NCBI RefSeq assembly: GCF_947623445.1
Contig: NC_135244.1
Location: 868,001-932,000 of the forward strand
Direction: 5' to 3'
DNA: 64,000 bases
Origin: Clavelina lepadiformis
Taxonomy: Eukaryota > Chordata > Ascidiacea > Aplousobranchia > Clavelinidae
The notes under the pieces were generated by a model. The model searched no databases. It saw nothing but the letters and a program-made list of their open reading frames with translations, and had not been told where the DNA came from. The translations under genes and the position numbers were made by a program. Below are positions 35,259-47,689 of the stretch, piece after piece. Each line of letters starts with the position of its first letter. Within the stretch, counting starts at the first letter, position 1.

Positions 35259-36912
35259 TTAAATCGAACCTACTAGAGAGAGGTAAGCTCATCGCTGTTC
35301 TTTCTTCATGAAAAGATAAATTTCATGAAAACTAGATAGAACTAAACATCTAGACTGGATTCTATAAAAAACTTGCAAAGGTATTAGCAATATCGTATGT
35401 TTGTGGCGACCAAAATTGATTAAGAAAATATTCGATTTATGGACGACATTGTTTTGATATATCTGTATGGCCAAACATGAACGTAATACATAAAACAAAC
35501 GTAAAATCAAAATAAAATAAAGTGACGTTGCATGACACAGTCATATCTATTCATTATGAAATTTAAAATTATTTACTTTCTAATATTTAACCTGAAAAAT
35601 TTAATCAAAATCATTCATACTTTAACTTTGTAGTCGAATACGTGACAATTGAAATAATGGTAGCATGCTAACTTCCGATCGGAAATGCCGAGACATATTT
35701 CAAATGGAGTTCAGTTATTATTATTGTTATAACATTTAATTGAGTTAGTTTAAGAAGAAAAAACATGAATAATAGCTTTAAACGTACCAATTTTATGGTA
35801 AAATAATGACTCGCTACACACAGCGTATCAATCATTTTATTTATCGTAGCTTTCATTGGTTAACAATGGACGCGAATAAAGTTTAAGCATGACGGCAATT
35901 TAGAAAATCAACGACGTTTTCTTTCAAATGTCGACTGTAATCTGAAAATCGTCAATGAACTCGGTCTGGGATCAGAGCCGAGTGATGTCGAGCGATGTGT
36001 TCTCTTCAAGGACAGTAGCGTTCATCTTTCTTATGGTAATTTATTACTGGTACAAATCATCTCTAACCCAATCAAAACCGGGTTTGCTTATTAAGGCTTA
36101 ATTGACCGTAAGTGTCTTGTGTTCAGAGAAGAGATGGTGATTCAGGTATAATTCATGGAATGTGCTGGCATTGCCGAAATAAATGCACTTTATATGAAAA
36201 ACAATCAAATATGAAACATGTTAGCTTGAGTCTAAAAACGTTTCTTGGCTGGCTACTTTATCGCGTCTATTCACTTGGTAAATTTGTATAAATGTGCTAC
36301 ATAACTTGAGATATGATTATTACATATTTGTATTATAGTATTGTATTATAGATTAGTATTATATTTGTTTTTTTGCAGTAATATTGACAATAATTTCCAT
36401 TTACAACATAAAGAGATAAAGCAAAAATAAACTAATGCACTATAAAAAAAAATTATCACCATATTGACAAATATTTCTAGGACTGCGCGGCAATAAAGCA
36501 TGATATAGGAAGTTTTTAAACGAACTTCTTATGGATTTGCCTTTCGAGTCACTGCAAAGATTCGTAATAATCAATAATTTGTATAATTTATTTGCAAGAT
36601 ATTAAAAACCTTTGCACTTCATCCTTCTTTTACACTTTTACGCTTCCGAATAAAAATTTATACCAGCAAAAAACCACAATTTGATTAAATCTATGACATT
36701 CCATTCATCCGATGTTATGCGTATGATGCCAAGTTTTTTCACCTGCGTAAGTCCAGTCCACAAAGGTTTTGCGAGGTTCACTCATTTACAGTATTCCTTC
36801 TTGATTATGACTGGTGTAGGCGGCACACGGGCGTGTGAGTATCTCATACGTTAATATTATGAATAAGTTTCAAACGTTGGGTTATACGCGTGTCCAGGAT
36901 TTGTGATGATGG
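35259..36912. other. Intergenic, no gene recognised
   Basis: AT-rich; I see no domain, RNA gene or clear repeat. Confidence 0.45.
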
Positions 36913-38763
36913 TTATGGCAATGATGACGAGTACGGAGCACGTCCCCTGCGCTTGGATGCGTCAAGAATTTCTTCTTCGCTACCGGATTGCAAGCTTTGC
37001 ACAATTTTATTAACTGCATTTAGTTCCTTGTTAAGGCGGGTCTTAAACCATTTTTCAACCTGACAGCAGGTCAGACAAGTTTGGTCCCCAAGTTTTTTAG
37101 TTCTTTCCAGATCGATGTGAGGGTTTTGTTTAAAAGCTTCCTCCAACTTCAAGTGCTGTTCATCGGTTAAACGAACCCGGCTTCTGAACGTGGTTCTTTC
37201 TCCTTGAAATAGAAAGAAGATAACTTGTTGTTATTAAGTGTGGCTATGTATTTGTATTGTGCTTGATAAGGCATTTTTAACAATTATTTACTTACAGTAA
37301 AACAAGATAATTTTTGCTAATACCAGCAAAACGATCTAACAAAAAGATTACTCGGGCTTAGAAACTGACACCATATTAATAAGAGGAAGATTGTCGTAAA
37401 ACTACTTAATCTTCTACTCACTGCCACTTAATCCTTTTAACTTACAACCCAACTTTTTAACTTTACTGGCAATTTTTTTTTGGTAGCCCACTAATTTAGA
37501 CCATTAAATTTTACTATAAAAGTTTTCAAGCAATGCAAGTAAATGCAAACGAATCAAAGTAAGAACAATCTCTTTCAGAAAGTGTGTTCACAACAACCCG
37601 AACAATAGTCCGGTTCTGAATAACTTATCCGGTAATCTCGTCACTTGAAGGCCGTGGATTACAGGTTGAGAAAATTTGTGTTAAACGAAATATCAAACAT
37701 TAAACCTTGTTCATCTTCAGTGCTGACGTCTTCAGTGAGCGCGTTTCCGCGTTCCTCAACTTTACCACCGGAATTCAAGCTCTTTGATACTTTGGTCATC
37801 GCATCAACTTCCTTGTTGCGACGGAAATAAAACCATTTTTGGATCTGGCGGTAGCTCCGGTCCATTTCGTTCGCAACTTCAATCGCTTTTTGGCGGTCGA
37901 TGTTAGGAGTTTGTTTGAAGATTTCCTCCAACTTCAATCGTTCTTCTTTGGAAAACATTTGTCGTCTTCTGAACAGCGTTCCTGCTCCTTCACACGAAGA
38001 TAGAAAAACTATGTTGCTAACAAGTTTAACTGTATATTTTCATCGTTTTTGATGACACTAGTATTGAAATGTACAACATCCGTTCAAGCTAGGATATCCC
38101 AACTTTGTTTTGCAAAAAAAAACAGAAAAATTTTTATCTTTTCCTTTCCTGTTTACCGAAGTCTACAGATGTTAAGTGGAATGAGTAAAAGTTTAAAATA
38201 AACTTGTAAAAGACAGATCACACAAAGAAGCAGATTCGCTTGCAAGAAGCTAAATACTTTCATTGTTTAAAATAATACCTTTTTCAACATCAGAAGTTCT
38301 AGCGTAATCAGAACTTTCGCTGTTTGCTGCAGACGTCGAAGAACTTGCTTCAACTCGGTTTACGGTTTCAGGAGATTTGTGCGCAAGTTTATTCGGTTTA
38401 GCTTCGATCTCGCTCGTAGGTTTCAACCTTTTGTTGATTTTGCGTTCCTTGCGGCGACGGAAGTAAAACCATGTTTGAACTTGGTGGTGGCTCTGGCCCA
38501 TTTCCTCCGCAAGTTTATTTATTTCTTTGCAAGTGATATCGGTGTTTTGCTGGAAAATCTCCTCCAACCTTAATATTTGCTCTTCGGTGAAGTGCGCCCG
38601 GATTTCACTCCGCGTTTTAGCTGAAGGGAAAAAAACTTGCGGGTAATGTAAGTATTTAATTCAAATTGCAGCAAGAATTACATCATACTTAGACAAGAAT
38701 GCCAAAAACTTTCATACAATAGTTACATTATTACGATGCAATTTTTTATAGTAACTTACGCAT
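36913..38763 (-). CDS. F: three-homeodomain protein
   Basis: Exons (minus) 38763-38760 (ATG plus C, GTAAGT donor), 38620-38279, 37987-37706 and 37202-36913, all phase 1, give 305 residues: three homeodomains and little else. They sit at about residues 5-64 (helix 3 TWFYFRRRKE), 120-179 (KWFYFRRNKE) and 214-273 (KWFKTRLNKE). Position 51 is Phe, Phe and Thr. Each homeodomain is on its own exon and begins with the same exon phase, so the protein probably grew by exon duplication. Linkers are rich in Ser, Glu and Lys. The closing residues SKRRGRAPYSSSLP lack the acidic EP tail. A TGACGTCA lies at 40183, upstream. Confidence 0.78.
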
Positions 38764-40182
38764 GGAAGAGACAATGCGCTTAGTTTCCATAAAAACAGAT
38801 CCACTAAAAAATATAAAATTTTCAACACACACAGGTTTCAAATCCTTAAAGTTGTGAAAATAAAAATGTAAACTTTATCTGAATAAATACATTCCAAGGC
38901 ATTGATTGCTGATTTCACCTGAACCATTTCACTTAAAACTAATCGCTAAAATACTGTAATTACAGCTTTCTCTGTAAAAATTTATTAAACAATGTCCTAA
39001 TGACAAATGGCATCACTTAACAGTAGACCAAGGTTTTGGCTAAATAAAGTACAGTGTCTTTAAAAATTTCGACATTTGCAAACCCGACATTGTAGACATC
39101 ACATGCTGTATGTGTATGTTCATATACTGTGTTTCACTGAAAGAAAACTTATGGAAGCTCTTCAAGAAGTGACAAATAAACATGTTCCGTTACTGTCGTC
39201 TAACCAGCCATAAACTGTCTGGTTCTGCCTACACCAAAACATTCTTGTCCAGCTTTTCCGAGGGTTTGAGTACAGTTTGAGTACAACGTATTGTATTGAA
39301 TTTGCATTGCAATATTTATTGTTGCCAATGCAACGAAAACAGTCTCTTCTGCAGTAAATGTTATGCAATAACAAAAACAGAATAAACATTCTATACCCGA
39401 CCTATCCGCCTGTACCCGACCCGACCAATAAGCAATAAAACCTCGTCTGATCGACTCGTTCACATAATAGGTGAGACTTTTGCTAAGCAACAAGCCAAGC
39501 TGATGAACTTAACCTGGCTTCCATTGAAACAAGCTGCTGATAAAAATAACTTTCTTCCACAACTCATCATTACTTGTCTATGTAAGCTACATCCCTAATG
39601 AATTACTACCGCGAAGGTCTCGGTAGTGAAAATTGCTCCTTTCAAAACAGTTTTATCGAACTGCCCACCATGTCAACCCAGGAGAACGAGCCACAAAAAC
39701 CACCAGCCAGCTCTCCTGTTTACGCAAAATGCACTGATATAAAAAAAAGCTTTCTGCTGGAATTCTTATCAACAGGAATCTAGAGTTGCTGTAGGCGCAT
39801 ATAAAATAAGACAAGCATTTAAGCCTAAAATAGCGTTGAGCTGTCTGCAATCGGCTGAGAAGTGGATTTGTAAACCTAGTTAACTGTATTCAAGCGGCGA
39901 CAGCTTCCACATTCCATAACCACTATTTGTGACACGAAAATTGGGAACACATGATCGCCATTTCGAGGCTTTCTCCATATAGTATTGATGGTAACAAAAC
40001 CACATGTAAGTAAATTAATTTTAACCAAAATGAATGAGCTACAGAACAAGAAAAAACATCTGGACTATCTTTAGGCTAATCTTTGATTCATCAACACGGG
40101 GCCTCACGACTTGCTTTAACTTTTCGATCGAAACGCGTTCAACGTGGAACTTGTTAGCGGCACTCCCTTGCCTGCATTCCTC
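38764..40182. other. 5' flank of F, no other gene recognised
   Basis: Short open frames near 39.2-39.8 kb have no homology or splice context. Confidence 0.45.
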
Positions 40183-40190
40183 TGACGTCA
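40183..40190. promoter_or_regulatory. CRE TGACGTCA between F and E
   Basis: Perfect palindrome in the divergent space between F (minus) and E (plus), about 380 bases from the E CCAAT/TATA pair. Confidence 0.45.
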
Positions 40191-40561
40191 TAATTGAGAT
40201 TTTTTTAAACGTTTTTCCGTATCGCGGACTGCTGAGTGCTCGGCAGTTTCAAGAAATATTAAAATATTAATCTTAAGGAGACATCAAACATGTTTAAAAG
40301 ATAAACATTTCCGGCAACTTTTATCGCATTTCCTCAGGAAAAAATGTTTTGTTACATCAAAAATGTTTGTAACCTTGTTGTAAACAGCACTAGTAAGTAT
40401 GTTTGGGTGAATAAAAATTTTATGTTTGGTACATCTAGTCTCCAATACTCTTCTCACAATCATTTTGATGAATTCAATCTGTCCGACGCATTTTTGTCCT
40501 TTTGGTAACGTAATCTCATTGGACAACTTTAACATTTCAGGTTTTCTTCAATTTTCCAACA

Positions 40562-40589
40562 ATCTGATTGGCTGCAAGCTCTTATAAAA
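40562..40589 (+). promoter_or_regulatory. Core promoter of E: CCAAT box and TATA box
   Basis: ATCTGATTGGCTGC is the reverse of the GCAGCCAATCAGAT seen at 57.26 kb, and TATAAAA follows at 40583-40589. This spacing fits transcription toward E, with a start near 40.61 kb. Confidence 0.55.
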
Positions 40590-41501
40590 CTGTTCTCCCA
40601 AAAAAATCTTTTTTATTTTAACTGTTTGCTTGATGGCGTAAAGACAGTCTAACAAGTTCTGTGCGAGAATATGTTAACTAGCTGTTGTTTGTATCACGGG
40701 TTGAGGTGTTTGCAAGCAAATTGTTTTTAGAAATTATATCGTCTGCTTTAATACTGTATGTATAACTAGTTGAAGATAGTTTTAAGAAGAAAAACAAAAA
40801 AGGAATAACACCAGACATGTGTTAGTTACAAGAGATAAAATCCTGGGTGTCTGCTCTTAGCACAGGTTGAAGGCTTTGAATCATTATAGATGGTAACTTC
40901 AGTTACATTATGTCAAATATCTCTTGGGGTGTTTTACGTTAAATTAATGTAGATCTATATAACTGCCAAAATCGACATCTTCATACTAAACCAAGTTAAT
41001 ATAAACAATAATTTAAGAAGCAGACAAGATAATTATAACTGCCGGATGTAAAAATGCAATTTTGCCGAAAGCTGGAAAAAAAACTATTCAACCAACTAAT
41101 CCTACAAAATAACTTTTCCTTGCAACTAACATTATGTTATACCAATTCTCTCTGACATATTTATGAAAATTTTCCACACGCATACAATGTCAGTTGCTGC
41201 CCTGTTCCATTCATCGTCAAAGTAGGAGGCTCCGCAAAACTCTTTGATTGATTGATCTTGTAAGAGCGAGAATGAGCTGTTATTCACAGCGTGAGAGAAG
41301 GAATTTTTATAATTTTTCAATTTCATTTTTGTGAAGCTACAATTTCCAGACTGTTAAGGTATTCCTGTCACAATTGTTGTGGTTGTAAATTTCTCCTTTT
41401 TGGTTGAAAGAGTCAAATGTTAATCGGTTTGATCTTCTTGATTTCCTTGGTTGTCAGATAGAGTTTCATCATCACAAGTTCGGCGTATTGTAACTTCTAG
41501 T
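40590..41501. other. Probable 5' UTR of E
   Basis: From the inferred start to the E start codon. No other feature recognised. Confidence 0.35.
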
Positions 41502-44500
41502 ATGTGTAAGTACATGTTTGAGATTAGTTATACATAGTATTAATATTTTATAATTCTTTTTACACATTTCATTCGGAAAAAAAGTAACTTTGCTATGGAA
41601 GATTTTAATGTCGTCCAAGTTAAAGAGCGAACATTAATTTCAACTTCACTCTGTGCCAAAGTTAAAGTTTCGTTAATTTTTGCGCAAATCATTATGCTTA
41701 GTGCTGAGTGGAACCAAGTTATTACTTCTACGACGTGACTATTTCAAACTAAGTAAATCATGCAGCCTGTTGTTAAAGATATGGGGTTAAGTAATAAAGG
41801 TGGTAATTTAAAAAATTGATCAAAGTTATTTAAGTTTTTATTGGAGTTTAATTTTTGTTCGTGGTTGGAGCTAGGTTAGGTTTAGGTTAAAGGCAACAAG
41901 AGGGTCAGAAAAATAGCTTCGAATTTTCGAGTTTTTTCGATGAAGTAACGATGGTCTTAAAAAAAGGTATCAAAAAAATTCTGGCGAATAGAACAATAAA
42001 GTTACCATCCGACGGCAAGTTAAGTTTTGTTTTCTTGCAATTTCGTATTTACATTGCAACCAGTTATTATTGAAATATAAATTCAAATCTCAAATGATTT
42101 GATTGAAATATCCGAAGTTGGACACTTTCACACGGCATTTTGTTTTTCTATTTTGATGATTTAACGTCGCTTTCATTGCGTAGATTATTATGCATGTAGG
42201 CCTACACTAAAAAAGCATCAATTCGACAATAATCATAGCGCGTGTTCGCGCAGCTGTGAAGTGATCTTCCATTCGCATATCGGTGAAACGTTAAAACGGA
42301 TTTTTTGAAAGGTTTTATTTAACAATTTCAATTTGAATCTGCCCGAAAACAGTCCGATTAGGTCGAGTCTAACGGCTCCATCATATATGGAAGTACCTAC
42401 AAGCTATTAGCTCAGTTCCAAGCAAATATTTTTCAATTTCATCGTTCTCTTGGTAATGTGTGATGGAATTAATGCAATTATTTTTTACTCGAAGCTTTAA
42501 CATTTATATTCAGCGAAAGAAACAAACTACAACCGGAATATAGGAATTCAGTTTTCCAACGATGTTGAGATGGGTTTGGAGGAAGCTTTCCGAAACAACG
42601 AAACCATCTCTTTTGCGCTGATGGCCGCACTTGCACAAAAATACAACTTGATGTTTATTCAAGTTGATGGATGGTTTGAAAGCCGTAAAAGAAAGGTCCG
42701 TAAAAGAAGAATAGGTTACGGCAGACAGAAACATGATAACGCAAACGTACTCGAGGAATATGCGTGGTCGAATACTTCTGCGGTGAACTTGCCTCAACAA
42801 GCAGGAAATGGGTTGACTTACAGGCCGTGGAATACAACAGTGAGTTAACAAGTCTTCGAGAGGTTTGTTGTTAATTAGAACGATTTCTCGAAAAAGAAGT
42901 TATTGCGCAGATTCAACCTCAAAATACTTCTTAGCACAACACGTTGCCTCAAAGAAGTTACCACGCAACTAATCTAGTCGCAAGTTACCACGATCGTCGC
43001 CATAAGAGATCACAACTTAAGTCACCAGCTGTGACGTCAACCTCAAGCATGGCTGAGGCCACTCAAGGTGAGGAGGAAATCACCAGGTTATAACCTTGAA
43101 CGCTAAGAAATAAAGTTAAAGATTTAATCAAATAAACTTTTAGTTGCATTTAGTTCAAACATTAAACTGAGATATCACGTATTCTCTGTCTTTTCAGTGG
43201 AGCAAAAAGATAGGAAACGCCGCAGTAATTACTTTCCTAAGGAGACAGTACAAGCTTTATTCGGAGAATACCGTAGAAATCCTATATTGGATCAACAAAG
43301 AACGCAAATACTTGCACAAAGATATGACATGACAGAGTTTGAGGTTAGAAACTGGTTTCACAAGCCTTGGTCAAAAAGAAGAATGGCGATGCCCTTTCGA
43401 CGGAATGACACGATGAATTATTTCCGGGCTGGTGCAGCAATGTCTTCATTGAACATTCCACCGAACCCCATTATTGGACGACATGAAAGGGCTGCACCGT
43501 TTACCAGTTATCATGAACCATATTTCACAGCATATACACAGGGTAATAACTTCGGCTTAATGAAAATTGTATAAGAGCTGGAGAAGGAAAGCATTCAAAA
43601 TTCTAATTTCTCTTGCGGATTGAAGCCCATAATGTTTGTTAATTTCTCTTTCAGCTCATCGAGTTTCAACAACACCAGCATGTACATCCGGAAATAATCC
43701 CAGAGACAAACGCAGAACATCGATGAGCTTCTCCCCCCGGACACACAATCCACATCAACCTGGTATTAGCGGCGTTAGGAGTCTTGGTGCCCATGGCTTT
43801 GATCAACACCAAATGAATCGTTGCAGTGATCAAACTCAATGTAAACTTCCTCGCTTGAGAAATGCAACACAACTGGCTCAAGGTGAGAGGAATGTGCGCC
43901 TTCCTTTTAACGAATTTCACCAATACAATCAACCTGGCCCTAGTGGATATGGAAATGTATCACGACATCCACAAGAGGGCAGTGTTGAACGTCAACCTTA
44001 CTCATTCAACTTCGATGAGATTTACGAACAACACAATCAGCCTGGCCCTAGTGGATATGGAAACGCATCACGACATCCACAAGAGGGCAGTGTTGAACGT
44101 CAACCTTATTCATCCAACTTCGATGAGTTTTACGAACAACACAATCACCCTGGCCCTAGCGGATATGGAAACGCATCACGACATCCACAAGAGGGCAGTG
44201 TTGAACGTCAACCTTATTCATCCAACTTCGATGAGTTTTACGAACAACACAATCACCCTGGCCCTAGCGGATATGGAAACGCATCACGACATCCACAAGA
44301 GGGCAGTGTTAAACGTCAACCTTATTCATCCAACTTCGATGAGTTTTACGAACAACACAATCAACCTGGCCCTAGCGGATATGGAAATGCATCACGACAT
44401 CCACAAGAGGGCAGTGTTGAACGTCAACTTTACTCATCCAACTTCGATGAGTTTTACGAACAACACAATCAACCTGACCCTAGCGGATATGGAAACGCAT

Positions 44501-46757
44501 CACGACATCCACAAGAGGGCAGTGTTGAACGTCAACCTTACTCATCCAACTTCGATGATTTTTACGAACAACACAATCAACCCGGCCCTAGCGGATATGG
44601 AAATGCATCACGACATCCACAAGAGGGCAGTGTTGAACGTCAACCTTACTCATCCAACTTCGATGAGTTTTACGAACAACACAATCATCCTGGCCTTAGC
44701 GGATATGGAAATGTATCACGACATCCACAAGAGGGCAGTGTTGAAAATCAACTTTACTCATCCAACTTCGATGATTTTTACGAACAACACAATCAACCCG
44801 GCCCTAGCGGATATGGAAATGCATCACGACATCCACAAGAGGGCAGTGTTGAACGTCAACCTTACTCATCCAACTTCGATGAGTTTTACGAACAACACAA
44901 TCATCCTGGCCCTAGCGGATATGGAAATGCATCACGACATCCACAAGAGGGCAGTGTTGAAAATCAACTTTACTCATCCAGCTTCGATGATTTTTACGAA
45001 CAATACAATCATCCTGGCCCTAGCGGATATGGAAATGTATCACGACATCCACAAGAGGGCAGTGTTGAAAATCAACTTTACTCATCCAGCTTCGATGATT
45101 TTTACGAACAACACAATCATCCTGGCCTTAGCGGATATGGAAATGTATCACGACATCCACAAGAGGGCAGTGTTGAAAACCAATTTTACTCATCCATCTT
45201 CGATGAGTTTTACGAACAACACAATCATCCTGGCCCTAGCGGATATGGATATGTATCACGACATCCACAAGAGGGCAGTGTTGAACGTCAACCTTACTCA
45301 TCCAACTTCAAAGAGTTTTTAGACCGATACAGTCAACCTGGCCCTAGCGGTCGTTTCAGAGGGTCACATTTTTGTAAGTCTCCTTCCCATGGTATATTTA
45401 ACATTTATTGTTATAATCTAATTGCTTTTCATCGATGCCCGCTAGCCGATATTCATTCATCATGATTTGCCGTTAGAAGCTGTTATTACGCTCTTGATAA
45501 GCGTAACTCATTGATAACCAACTCAATCAATGCTACTCTCATAAATATATGAATGCCTGTTTATGATGTATTTAAAGTAGATGAAAAACGTTTAATGTAT
45601 CATAACAAATTAAATTTTTTTTATTATATTTTTATTTAAAAAAAGGGCCTAAAGCAGATTTTGAAAAGGTTTTTAAAGCAGCTTTTCATTTTTTTTAAGC
45701 TGATATGACCGGGAAGCCGTACCCCAAAGCATATTTTAACAGGTTGGAAGAAGAATTCGTGCGAAACAAATACCCCAGGTACAAGAAGATAGAAAAACTA
45801 TCAAGAGAAACTGGTCTTACCATTATTCAAATTAGAAGGTGGTTTTACCACCAACGTAGAAAAGAAAGACTTGGCATTGGAACACGTTCGTCATCTAGCA
45901 AGGAACAAGTCGGCATCGCCCGTAAGTACAGCGAAGGCGCTTCGTCCAGGTCATCGGCTGTAGAACAAGTGGCAAATGTGTCGGTAAAATTGGGGAGATC
46001 AAATTTTCACCACAGTGCAACAAATGTTGACAAGAACAAAGGCTGCCGTGAAGGAGACGAAGTGGATCTTAGCAAAACAAGTGGAGCTGCCAGTAATTCA
46101 AGTCAGCCATTAGTTCAAGAAGTTGTACAAAATATTTCTTCAAATCCGTCTTCTACCCATCATTTGAAAACAAGATCTAGCGCTGGAAACCAACTTAGTC
46201 GACCGTCTACTTCATTTATGGTTTCAGAACGGTCTTGGGAAAGTGAAAGAGGTGACATGGATGAAACAGATTATGTTGAAGAACCGAATATCGACAACGA
46301 AAGCAAGTGCAACAGAGAGGAGCTATCAAGCACACCGCTGGCAACACCGCCTTCATCCCCCCACACCTATGACTCTCAGGAGGACGAAAACGAGCCAAAG
46401 TACGACCGTGAAGTTTTGCAGATGTGCATGGATGTTGCCCGTGAAAGTGGAGGAGTCGCGGACTACGACAATGAAGCATGTACGTCACAGCAGAGTGGAA
46501 TTGTGATTCACGACATGGGTTTGGATCAACCAATCCAGTCGTCTGGTTCGTTTATGCTTTCAGAGCCATCTCAGGATAGAGAAAGATTGAATGACTCACA
46601 GAATTCCACCAGGAACCCGCAAGAAAAAGAAGAAAACAAACAGAGCAAACGTCACGCGCCATCAGGTTCGTCGGAAGTGACGTACGTGGTAGGATCGCCG
46701 GAGTTAATGGGAGATGGTTTCACTGAAGATGCATGCTACTCTGTACACAAGTGTTGA
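41502..46757 (+). CDS. E: large three-homeodomain protein with 36-residue repeats
   Basis: Exons 41502-41505 (ATG plus T), 42514-42839, 42935-43067, 43198-43542, 43655-45373 and 45700-46757 give 1194 residues with every junction in phase. Homeodomain 1 is at residues 8-67 (GWFESRKRK, Ser51). Homeodomain 2 is at about 160-219 (NWFHKPWSKRR, Lys51 and Pro52, a proline inside the recognition helix). Residues 367-834 are thirteen 36-residue repeats rich in Tyr, Phe, Gln, Asn, Ser and Pro, each with PGPSG and SRHPQEGSV. Homeodomain 3 is at about 843-902 (RWFYHQRRKE, His51, Gln52), then a Ser/Glu-rich C-terminus. The repeats look disordered and could form an activation or condensing region (inference). 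A poly(A) signal lies at 46974-46979. Confidence 0.78.
43945..45348 (+). repeat. 13 tandem 108-bp coding repeats in gene E
   Basis: Period exactly 108 bases, 36 codons. Variation is concentrated at a few positions (VERQP/VENQL, NFDE/SFDD, NQPG/NHPG) and is shared between neighbouring units, as expected from unequal crossing over. All units keep the frame. The PGPSG...SRHP core matches the single-copy motif in B and D. Confidence 0.97.
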
Positions 46758-47689
46758 ACGAAGATTATATTCCTCATGAAAGGAATGAAGCTGGTGGTGC
46801 AGAAGATACTTTAAACCTCCCATTTTAAATCCATTTTATTAAGAATCATTTTATTTTTTATTGCGATAAAGCTTATTACTAATATCATTTATTTTGGTTT
46901 GACTGAGGAATATTGCTCTTCATTTTATTGCTGACTTTTTATATATATAAAACAAATAATCTTAATAAAAGACAAAGTAAATGATTTACATGATATAAAC
47001 AAAACGTCGTGCAATAAGTAAAGCAATTTAATAATCCAATTAATAGTTAACCCAACAGCTTTTTTAATTGGAAGCGTTTATACGTTTCTCAACAATACAT
47101 TATTAAATTATAAATGGTAACACTCTTGTAGTTTAAACTTTATGCTCATGCAGCAAGCAATAACAGAGTAACATTTAACAGAGTAAGGCTTAACACTTTG
47201 TAAACTTAATGTCTATTTTCAAGGCCCATTTGAAAGAATTTTTAAGTAAACTTGAGAGCACTTGGAAATGTTTACTTAAGTTAAAGCGCTATCACTGTGA
47301 AGCTTTTCTTGAATTGTTTGGTGGCAACCACTTAATAAAAACCAGGATACCATTTCTGACAACCACAAACATGGCTCCTTCATTCCACCTTTTACCTATA
47401 CTCTTTCAAATTCTAAGCAAATGTTTATAGGTTTTAAGTTTTTTTGATCAATAAAATCAGATCGAATCAGTAAAAATGGTAAATGGTACATTATTTAGAT
47501 TTTTAATTCCCATTTGCAATCTTCCAATACTGGATGTCATTATTTATCAGTAACTCTTAAACTATCTAAAAGTAGTCATCATTCACTGTGAAAGTTCGCA
47601 TGATCCATATATCCCTTCGTCATTGAGAAACACCGTCGATGCTGCATTTTCCCTGATAATGATTCTTCTGCAGACGAGTTGACCTTGAA
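46758..47689. other. 3' flank of E
   Basis: The part at 47053-47170 is duplicated at 48530-48664, marking a tandem duplication of the E 3' end. No gene recognised. Confidence 0.5.

Noticed and set aside
27848-35290. Spliced-leader RNA genes downstream of the shared promoter modules (short leader followed by GTAAGC)
   Set aside because: The leader sequence is not conserved between modules and no constant Sm-site or hairpin follows. Ordinary 5' exons are a simpler reading.
39162-40535. Several short frames in the 39-40.5 kb region
   Set aside because: No domain, conservation or exon signals; the region is better read as the upstream flank of F and E.
43862-45322. Long second open frame overlapping the E repeat exon
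   Set aside because: A 108-base period keeps a second frame open by repetition. The frame that joins neighbouring exons in phase is the one with PGPSG.
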